The notes under the pieces are model-generated. The model did no database searches and was not told where the DNA came from. It saw only the letters and a program-made list of their open reading frames with translations. A program made the translations under genes and the position numbers. A stretch of DNA of 64,000 nucleotides, taken from NCBI GenBank assembly GCA_022495005.1, contig JAGYXB010001008.1, positions 62,001 through 126,000 on the forward strand. Direction: 5' to 3'. Shown one piece after another: positions 52,613 to 64,000 of this stretch. Origin of the DNA: Rhyacophila brunnea. Lineage: Eukaryota; Arthropoda; Insecta; Trichoptera; Rhyacophilidae. Numbering within the stretch: position 1 is the first letter of the stretch; each line of letters opens with the position of its first letter.

Positions 52613-54505
52613 GGGTGGGTGTATAGCAGAACAATACTAGCATACCTGCTGACACCAGACAGTCAGCACTATTACGTTGAAACAGTTGTTAACATAATCA
52701 CTGCTGACCTTTTAATTACCACATTTAAATATCATGTTAATTATATCTAATGGCCAACTACTCCAAACGCGCCAGTCGCGGTGTTAGCACTAAATGATTT
52801 AAGTATTATCGTGATAGTTCAATTTACACACTATCGGTGCCAGTAAATCCATGCACGTGTACAGGCGCTATTAATGTAGAATAAATAGACTGATGTTGAA
52901 AAAATACCTTTGAATCAGTACCAAGTGTCAAAAAACTTAACCTAACTTTCAAACGTTACACACCTATTTAAAATAATACAATAAATAAAATTAGTATGGT
53001 CTAATTATATACATGGCCATTTTAAAAGATAACTAAGTAGCCGATGAAACAAATGAATAATAATGATTAGCTATTCGAAATTTAAACACGAAAATGTGTA
53101 TTTTGTCATACACTTGAGATGTCACTACTTCGCACGCTCGACATTTTAGAAAAATACGTAACTTTTGTACTATTTAGACTTCGTAAACTCATTAATAATG
53201 CATTATAATAATACTATTAATATAATAAACATAAATGAATGCATTAAAGTTTAATAATACACTGTGAATGGACAAAACAGTAATGTCATTTAGATTGAAT
53301 AAGCGTATTACATAGGTATCAGAATTTTTATCAACGATTTAGATTGCAGTTAAACATTCACATTACGTAAATAATGAAAATACAAAAATCCAATACACAC
53401 TGCATAGCTGTAAAACAGGAATCACTGCATTTACAATATTATGACACAAACGACATTTGAAATAACGCGTCTCTTCTTTTCTTTTTCTTTAGAAATGTCC
53501 TTATCAAAATTGTGATTGTATACGACTTGAAAACGTTTTTTTTAGAGTAATTTAGCGAATACAAAACAATACACTCGAACGTTCGCGAGGAATTAGAATT
53601 GCAAAAGCATTTTTGACAGCCGCCGGTCAACTGGGATTGATTATGACAAGCAGAATATTATTCGAAAACCTCGTTATTTATATTACACGACGGCGTCGGA
53701 CATTGCGGAATAAGCGCCCTTCCAACGATTCCGCTTAATTCTGATAACAAATTTCATAGTATTTAACGTCGCAATTAATAATTAAAATATCACACACCTC
53801 ACACAAATTCAAACTTCCAACCAAAACAATATGGATTGAAATATTGTTAGGCTATTGAGTGCAAACTATGTGCGATTTTAGGAGAGAACGCGCTTAACTT
53901 TTCTTCGTTTGTAGGGCGACATGTTGAAAAGATGTTAGCGGCCAGTCACAGTGGCGTTGTATAGCATTGCAAAATGGCCGACAGTAATCGACGATAATCT
54001 TCAACGAGCGTAGCACAGCACTAATATAAATCGATTTTGCTTTAAAATTACTTATGCAAGTGATGAAAAACCCCCAAATGTACACCATTTGAAGTTTTTA
54101 TTCCAATTAAATCGTCAATTTGTGAAACAAATGCTTTGGAATCACTAAATTATGAACATTCAAAGACAATTTTTAACACAGCTCGTCAAAAATACATTAG
54201 AGATGGACACACAATTTGGCGTTATATAATTATTGAGTATTGAACCAACATTTTAAGTGCACCGGCACGAACCTAGTAAATCGACTTCAAGTTAAAAAAT
54301 ATGCGACTGTAAATAATAGGTACTTACATAAATATTATCAACATTCTGTAAATGAGGTCTCGTTCTGAAATCATGCTTTATTATTATTCCACGAATATAT
54401 TGATATTTATTTATGTTTTAGTGATTAAAGTAAAACAAATCAAACTAAAAAAATAAAAATATAAATGTTGGGAATAAACTGGTTAGGTAGGTACCTACAT
54501 ATTAA

Positions 54506-54564
54506 TATTTTCATACAACACAGTTGCATTTATTATAAATATGTAACTATGTTGTATGAAAATA
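54506..54564. repeat. 24-bp imperfect hairpin
   Basis: TATTTTCATACAACACAGTT(GCAT) pairs with ATGTAACTATGTTGTATGAA(AATA) across an 11-nt loop with one mismatch and one G-U. It could be a small MITE or a precursor-like RNA. Confidence 0.7.
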
Positions 54565-54813
54565 ATATATTTTTAATTAAATATCACCCATACTCGGCTA
54601 ATCACCTGTACTTCAATTATTAGTGTTAAAATCTTTTATGAGATTATTTTTTTTATCTAATAATCATATACATTTTGAAATAACCTCATTCTGTTGCAGC
54701 CAATGACATTATTAATGGACGACGCACTCAATACAGTAGCTAGCAAGTAAATTCGCGCATTCGCATGTATAGGTAGGCGTCACGCAATTTCCAGTATGCG
54801 ATATCACGCATCG

Positions 54814-54990
54814 GGAATTTATAGCAATATGACCTTTATTGTAATAGCGTTAGAGCAGTGTTTCTAATGTCAATGTTCATTTGAGCGAGCCCATTCGAAC
54901 CGAACCATTCGGCAGACCCAACAAAAAGCATCAGGAATTTATAACAATATCACCTTTATTGTAATGGCGTTAGAACAGATTATGCCATTC
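54814..54990 (+). repeat. Local imperfect duplication, about 117-bp offset
   Basis: GGAATTTATAGCAATATGAC...GCGTTAGAGCAG (54816-54862) recurs as GGAATTTATAACAATATCAC...GCGTTAGAACAG (about 54932-54978). CATTCGGCAGACCC recurs at 54906 and 54986. Confidence 0.75.
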
Positions 54991-55555
54991 GGCAGACCCG
55001 ACAGTAAAGTGAGTGTCATTTTTTTCCCCAGATGATTCATCCATATTAATGTCATTGGTTGCAGCGCTTAATAAATTGAATAGGTACCTACCAGTTATAA
55101 CATTACCAAGTATATTACAGAATAATAGTCGTAAGTAATTTATATCAGCCCAATCAGGTAAATTGTAGTTTTGGTGTAAAATAAAGATTGTAAAAACAAT
55201 ATTAAAAATTCTAGCTTGCATAAGCTTGTGAAAATAATCTATTATATTATTAAAGTATGTACCTACAAAATTTGTTTTTCAATAAGTTGTACATTAAAAT
55301 TCTATTTTTAATGTTTTTTAATATCTACACTTATATAAATGAAGCTGAAAAGATTTTTTTCGTATTTAATAATTTATTCTCAAAGATAAATGAAAGTTTT
55401 ATTTAAAGATAGGTACCTACCTATCAAGATAGATCAGTGATATTTCAATCAATTAAATTTGTGTTTGGGATTAGGTACCTACCTGAAAAGTAGCAATAAC
55501 GAGGTCTGGCGTAATGATTACTTCAACGATTATTATGAATGAATATTTTTACTTA

Positions 55556-55791
55556 CAGGGCTCGAAATGGAACGGAACGCACCGGAGCGCCGTTTCGGCT
55601 CCTGAAATTTGTAAAATTATCGCTTTGTCTCGTGGAAAAAATATGGTGACCGTATGAGCTAGATAGGCCATAGAATAGAAAATCTAACACACTTATTTTT
55701 ATAAAATACACATACGATTTAATGACTATTAAATATCTTCAGAAAAATTGACGAGCGCTCCGGTTCGTAAACTTTTCCATTTCGAGCGCTG
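55556..55791. mobile_element. hAT-like MITE, 236 bp
   Basis: CAGGGCTCGAAATGGAA and inverted CCATTTCGAGCGCTG. Inner ACCGGAGCGC/GAGCGCTCCGGT blocks also pair. The 8-bp flanks (TTTACTTA / TTTTTACA) are not identical, so the duplication is not confirmed. Confidence 0.7.
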
Positions 55792-56766
55792 TTTTTACAT
55801 GAAATAAAAAATATTTTTAAATTCTATAATGTGTGCAAAATTATACGGGTATGTCAGGTCATATTGATTGCATATTTATTTTTATACTGTTAGCTTACAG
55901 GTAGGTAACTCAGTACCTATTTATTATATTATTGTGTTTGTTTATTAAACTACCTATTTACAATATTATAATAATATGGAAACTGATGATATAGGTAATT
56001 TAATTCTGAATAATCACAAATTTACATTTGAACTAGGTACTACGTAGGTAACTACTATAACAAAAGATTATTAATTATTACAATAATTATTTTTATTATC
56101 CCGGTAATATGCGCGGGGTACATACGTTTTATAATCACCCGAATTTATTTACATAATAGATGGTTGGTAACTCATATTATTATACATTGAAATAGTAAAG
56201 AAGATTTCCTGACTAAAATAATTTTTTTTAATTGGTAGGTAGGTATATACGGCAGCCACTGTAATAAATAGATAGTAAAAATATAACAAAATATTGGGGG
56301 ACCTATAGATTCTGCATAATATTCTCTATTCTTTGTGCTGCGTTGCAAGAAATATTGTAATAATATGAAAGAATTAATAATACTTTACAAATAGAATTAG
56401 GAATTCCTATTTTTCTATTGAAAGTTGTTTTACCCAATACTTTTGCAAAGCTATTTTACTCGGAAGTTTTATATTATAACTATCGGCACATCGCGAATAT
56501 GTATTTAAAAGTGTAAAGACGACACAAATTTTATTTATTACAATTTTAGTGACCCCAAGTTATGTGGATCAATACATTATAATTATGTTGACCTGAATTT
56601 TGTAATAAAATGTAATCGACTATTTTACACATCTCTATTAATAATAATGTGCACACCACTAATGACATGACGGCAATTTCGCAAAATAATTAATTAATTT
56701 TATTATTGTCTTTGGATTATCTGTCACTTTTGTTTGACTTTACTGGACGTCGATTTCTTTGGCTAA

Positions 56767-59830
<3,064 letters not shown>

Positions 59831-60236
59831 ATCAATTCGGAAAGTCTGTTCAAGTAATACACCACTGACATCTTGGAAGACAGAAGAAAAAACCTTTTGG
59901 TGACTTACACTTACGGGTATCGGTTGTGTTTGTCTATCGGCGTTTAAATGCGGATATTTTACATTGTAACTTATGAATTATCACTCTTGCAAGATGACTT
60001 GATATCGGTTTTAGCAAGACTTAAGTTTGTAATATGGTTACTGGACATTGATACTCGTGTTCATTCGACAAGTGCAAACACCACAGCCGAATCGTACCTT
60101 ATAAATTGTCGATATTGACTGAATATTAGTATTAGTACTTATATCTTAAAAATATTAATAATTACACTTCATATTTTGTATCTAAGTGTTGGTTATTTCT
60201 TCAATGTTTGAAATTTACAGAAATTAGGACAAAATC

Positions 60237-60242
60237 AATAAA
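60237..60242 (+). promoter_or_regulatory. nabp: Candidate poly(A) signal of SOSS-B
   Basis: AATAAA about 400 nt after the proposed stop; another AATAAA occurs about 25 nt further on. Both agree with a 3' end near 60260-60300. Confidence 0.45.
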
Positions 60243-60453
60243 ATCTGATACACATATTATTTGAAAATAAATCATTTTGAAAAACCTTGAGAAAATATTC
60301 TTCTTTTTCTTTGACCATCGATACTCAACTGTTATAGGGAAACAACTCAAAATACCTTATTCTAGATATAGCAATAGCATTTGAAAATTTTGTACAAATT
60401 CTCATTTCAATGTTAAAACCTTGATTTTTTAGGTACTGTTTAACAAGATCTTC

Positions 60454-60625
60454 TTGTCAACATGTTAAAATTGTGAACTAATAAGCCCTTCCCACTTTTA
60501 ACCGCACTTCGACTGCAATGAAGTCCGGTTATCGAAGAGTTGTCCACGTGTTAAAACTGTCAACTAACAAGCCCCTCCTATTTAGTTAATCACACTTCGA
60601 CTACAGCGACTACCGGTTATCGCCT
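60454..60625 (+). repeat. Two tandem units of 86 bp
   Basis: Unit 1 starts TTGTCAACATGTTAAAATTG (60454), unit 2 TTGTCCACGTGTTAAAACTG (60540). Each continues AACTAA-AAGCCC-TCC, CGCACTTCGAC/CACACTTCGAC and CCGGTTATCG. A reverse copy lies at 33533-33635. Confidence 0.75.
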
Positions 60626-60945
60626 AGATTTTGTCGTTCAGTAAATGTGTTTATTTTTTATTTAGTTCAATTGAACTTAGCAATACACACAGTTTAACAA
60701 ATAATCAACTCAGACATTCCTGTTTATAATTGAATTAATGATTAATCCTAGAAAGGGTTATTCGATTTTATGACCCGCTGAAGAAATTGTTGATTATTTT
60801 TTTTGTTGAATTATAAAGAAAAGACCTTTCTACATTGACTGGCATTAGTCAAAACCTTCAAATTTTGAGTTGTTTCCCATTCCTTAGCTATAGCATGTGG
60901 GCAACATGTGATGTCTTCAAGAATCCCTATTGCTAGCCAGTATAT

Positions 60946-61158
60946 GTGCATCTTGTCAGGTCATGCCAGCATCCTGGAAAACAAGCATATGAGAAAAAAT
61001 CTCAATCTCTCTCTCTCTCTCTCTCTCTGTCATTCTCAAGAAATCTGCAATGCGCCCAAAAATGTCAAGAAAAGAAGGAGGAAGAAGACGCAGTGGAAGC
61101 ACAAAAATTTGTTAAAAAACCTCTTCGTGAGGCGGTCAAGATCCATATTGGATTGTAG
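60946..61158 (+). other. Open frame of unknown nature with (CT)n
   Basis: A 70-codon frame ends ...CAQKCQEKKEEEDAVEAQKF, VKKPLREAVKIHIGL and a stop. The basic/acidic text could be a retrocopy fragment; a (CT)n microsatellite (61005-61028) lies inside it. I do not recognise it and find no splice support. Confidence 0.25.
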
Positions 61159-61214
61159 AGGCTATTAAATAAATAGATAATGGTATTATTAACACGAATT
61201 TTATATTAATGCCA

Positions 61215-61627
61215 CAATAGCGAAGGGTGTAGATCTGACATAAATAATGCACACTAAACTTTGTCAGTTAAACGTATTTGTTTTCATTGAAGAAATACTA
61301 CAATGTGTAGATAGGATTCGTTAGTTTTTAAAATTCAATTAAACCCAGCCATAGTAGATACTAGTCAAAAAATATTTGTTTATCTATAAAATATAATATA
61401 AAACTATACCATTAAACCATACATAATTTTGGATATTTTGTAGATAGAAGAATATTTGTTGAAGAATGGTTTGGTTTAGGCAGGGTTTCATTGAATTTTA
61501 AAAACTACTCTGTACCATCTGCAAATTGTATTCTTAGTTCAATGAAGACAAATAAGTATGACCGACAAAGTTCAGTGTGCACTATTTATGTCGAATCTTA
61601 ACAGCCTACCTCCACCCCTCGCCACTG
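61215..61627. mobile_element. Foldback element, complete, 413 bp
   Basis: Left arm from CAATAGCGAAGGGTGTAGAT, right arm to CTACCTCCACCCCTCGCCACTG, pairing for about 190 bp with a short AT-rich centre. The consensus end CAGTGGCGAGGGGTGGAGG is hAT-like; 5 of 8 flanking bases agree (TAATGCCA / ATATGCCG). Confidence 0.75.
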
Positions 61628-61795
61628 ATATGCCGTCATTATATACTATCAAACAATTTATTCAATTATTCTTTTTTATTCGATACAAAATACACACTAG
61701 ATTTTAGAGTACCTACAATATATATAAGATTATCATAATTTTTAAATACTAAATCCTAGAATACAGTAGGATTCGAACCTTGCATTAAAGTAGCA

Positions 61796-62170
61796 AAGGT
61801 GGAGGTAGGCTTTGGAGATCCGACATAAATAGTACACACTAAACTTTGTTGTTTTCATTGAACTAAGAATACAATTTGCAGATGGTGCGGGTTATTTTTT
61901 TAAATTCAATGAAAACCTGCCCAACCAAACCATAATAGTTTACGTATGCTATTGGCGATCTGACAAAAATAGTGCACACTTTTTCAGTCATACTTATTTG
62001 TTTTTATTCAATTAAGAATGTCATATTACAAGTGGTGTTAGTTAGACCTTGTTGGTTAGTTTGTAAAATTTAATCAAACCCTGCCGAAGCGAAACCATAA
62101 GTATTAGATAAGAAATATTCTTCTATCTATAAAATATCTGAAATTGTGTAGGTATGATTTAATAGCAAAT
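61796..62170. mobile_element. Two left arms of the foldback family in tandem
   Basis: GGAGGTAGGCTTTGGAGATC...AACCAAACCATAATAG (61800-61945) is followed by a second left arm and centre (61950-62170) with GATCTGACAAAAATAGTGCA and ATCTATAAAATATCTGAAAT. No right arm follows. Confidence 0.6.
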
Positions 62171-62470
62171 TTGGTGAAAGTGAGTTAAAATTTCATCACA
62201 ATCATCTTAAAAAATAATTTTCGTTATCTGTAACATAAAAAATAGTATTTTATTAGTGATTTGTTATGGCGGCAATAGAAAATCTAGCGGTTGCCATTGA
62301 ACTATGGGTACTCACCTACGATTTATTTCGACTTGTAGCATTTACAAGTGGTTATCGAATGTGCATGGCCCGGTTATAATTATAATTAGGATCGTTATTG
62401 TCCGTGTGTATTGTTTGCCTTTTTGACATATCACGTCAGAAGGTTAAAGAAAACATTAGATGGCAATGAT

Positions 62471-62668
62471 GATTTTTTTTTTTTTTTTTGAATTATTAAT
62501 ATCCATGTCCTTGCTTTTTCGTACAAGGTGGTTTGTTAGTAATTTTGAACAATCACAAACACCCAGGCTTTGAGAAAAACACATAAATGTTTTTGTCATG
62601 ACCGGGAATCGAACCCAGGAACTCTCGGGTGGAAGGCGAGCGCCTTACCCACTGCACCACGAGAATGA
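62471..62668 (-). repeat. SINE family B (tRNA-Gly-like head), reverse, poly(A)
   Basis: The - strand starts TCTCGTGGTGCAGTGGGTAA (box A), CGCCTTCCACCC (anticodon TCC) and GGGTTCGATTCCCGGTC (box B), then the family body, and ends in a long A-run (T's at 62473-62490). A second, eroded copy is at 7860-7998. Confidence 0.82.
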
Positions 62669-63170
62669 TGATTACACCAATTCATGAGAACCCAGGTCTT
62701 ATATTTACACAGGCCCTGCGTGTTACTGTCATTGAATGCCGAGAGGAGAGGGGTCAACACTTGTGAGAAGTTGAGAAGTCTACTCATTCGCTATCCATCT
62801 AAATAAATGTAAAAGTATGTGCTTTAGGAAAGTGGGGGGGGAGGTAGGATGTTTAAAAACCACAATCCAGCATAAATTTTATTTAACACTACACTAACTC
62901 GTAGTTATAACCGCAAGTCAGATCTTAATCACTATACATACCTACTCAAAAGTTCGGAGTGTCTGGGTATAGGGAATGTACCCGGAAAAGTGCAGAGGTC
63001 CGCGGCTGAAGCGACGAGAATCTATACGTAGGCAGGGTAAATTCGGAAGTCAATTTCACCTGATTAACCTGACTAATTGTTAACTCCGCCGCCTCGAAAT
63101 GGACCCCACCCCAAACCATTTTTGTATGCGCGCCTGCTTTGTATCGACAACATCTATGGGCCACTCCATG

Positions 63171-63543
63171 GCCCCCACATCCTGAAGCGGGCCCCCAGGC
63201 TAGGATCTTTGACGGATCCCCTACCTATCGCTAAAGATAAAGGTATTGTGACACTCTACAGTAGCGTTTTCTAAATGGTGTACTCGGTAAAATTAATGTG
63301 TACATTTAGTGTTTTTTGTATATTTGAATTATGGAGTTGTTGAGTATCGATACACAATTAAAAATTGTATCGTACAACTACATAATTTTAAATAATAATA
63401 ATATTGAAGATAAATAACCCCGCAGGCGACTTTTTTTTACTATTCGAGAGAATTTGTGATGTGTGTTTAAATCACTTATTTGGTCGATTCGCCACGCCGG
63501 GCCCCCAGGCCAGAGCCCTGTCAGCCCCCCCTTTGTGGGGGCC
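63171..63543 (+). repeat. Repeat X, good copy 2
   Basis: Starts GGCCCCCACATCCTGAAGCG and ends CAGCCCCCCCTTTGTGGGGG, with an AT-rich core. Inverse of 21187-21571. The words CCATGGCCCCCAC before it and GGGGGCCATGGGCCACTG at 63877-63894 suggest that the mobile unit may be longer. Confidence 0.75.
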
Positions 63544-64000
63544 ACAGAACAGATAATAAATAGAATACCAATAGGCTATATTCAATACGCCGCATGGTGA
63601 AGCAGGCTTTTGAATGTGTGAGTGTCCTACGAAAATGAAGCACGCATTATGCACGTGCAATAGTGTGTGTAATACACCAACATTAAATGAGCGGAAATGC
63701 ATAAACCGAGAGCAGTTTTCAGTATTCGACGTAAAACGTATTCTAGACACGAGTGTTTAATTTAGTTAAGTAAGTTTAACCCGGATTCATCCTTACTCGA
63801 GTCGGTTACCTGCTATCGCCTTACCCGTTGTGTATTTCAGTTCCCATTATTTCTGAGTTCCCTGGTGGGGGCCATGGGCCACTGACTCACACAGCTATAT
63901 ACATATGTATAGGTATATATTATATGAAATTATGTGGGTGTTTTAATATCACAGAAGTGAAAAAAACAAGATTTGGGCGCAATTAATATTTCTACAGGGC

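Noticed and set aside
61005..61028. (CT)n run as a functional tract or polypyrimidine acceptor
   Set aside because: A simple microsatellite; no following exon could be supported.

Overview
The window reads as nuclear DNA of an arthropod, most likely an insect. It is AT-rich, genes are split by GT-AG introns of about 0.1-3 kb, and the spaces between and inside genes are packed with mariner, pogo/Tigger and hAT DNA transposons, tRNA-headed SINEs, LINE 3' ends and small foldback elements. One foldback family carries (TTAGG)n-like centres, the insect telomere motif. I cannot name the species or order. All gene models below were spliced by eye from reading-frame continuity, split zinc-finger motifs and splice signals.

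Layout. (1) 1-2204, + strand: the last two coding exons of a trypsin-like serine protease whose 5' exons lie outside the window; a 603-bp pogo-type MITE sits in the last intron. (2) 2205-12098: no host gene. Transposon remains include a hAT-derived transposase fragment. (3) 12099-38697, - strand: one large gene (ZF-A), 18 coding exons, 3612 nt in frame, predicting 1203 aa with 18 C2H2-type fingers, an acidic middle and an acidic, tyrosine-rich tail. Its introns hold an intact-looking intron-bearing tRNA-Tyr gene, a nearly full-length mariner with a frameshifted transposase, a pogo/Tigger transposase scrap, LINE fragments, SINEs and many MITEs. (4) 38698-44706: non-coding, with a second copy of a 4-bp-TSD MITE. 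(5) 44707-52220, - strand: a second acidic gene (ZF-B), 5 coding exons, 4647 nt in frame, predicting 1548 aa with two C2H2 fingers and two AT-hooks. (6) 52221-56790: non-coding, between divergent genes. (7) 56791-59830, + strand: a SOSS complex subunit B homologue (NABP/hSSB family OB-fold ssDNA-binding protein), two firm exons and a tiny proposed last exon. (8) 59831-64000: repeats.

How the genes relate. ZF-A and ZF-B lie head to tail on the same strand, and both look like nuclear DNA-binding regulators (C2H2 fingers, AT-hook-like motifs, long acidic stretches). They could be neighbours of common origin, or one very long transcription unit; this is not decided from sequence. SOSS-B is divergently oriented to ZF-B, about 4.6 kb away. 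The window contains no CRISPR array, operon or bacterial feature.

Most notable in the hunt: frame-exact reconstruction of an 18-finger gene whose introns repeatedly cut inside fingers; an acidic/tyrosine repeat tail; a (TTAGG)-cored foldback family with 8-bp duplications; a paired MITE family with 4-bp A/T duplications; hAT insertions whose 8-bp duplications all have TA at the centre; and a recurring ~86-bp unit that also abuts a ZF-A splice donor.
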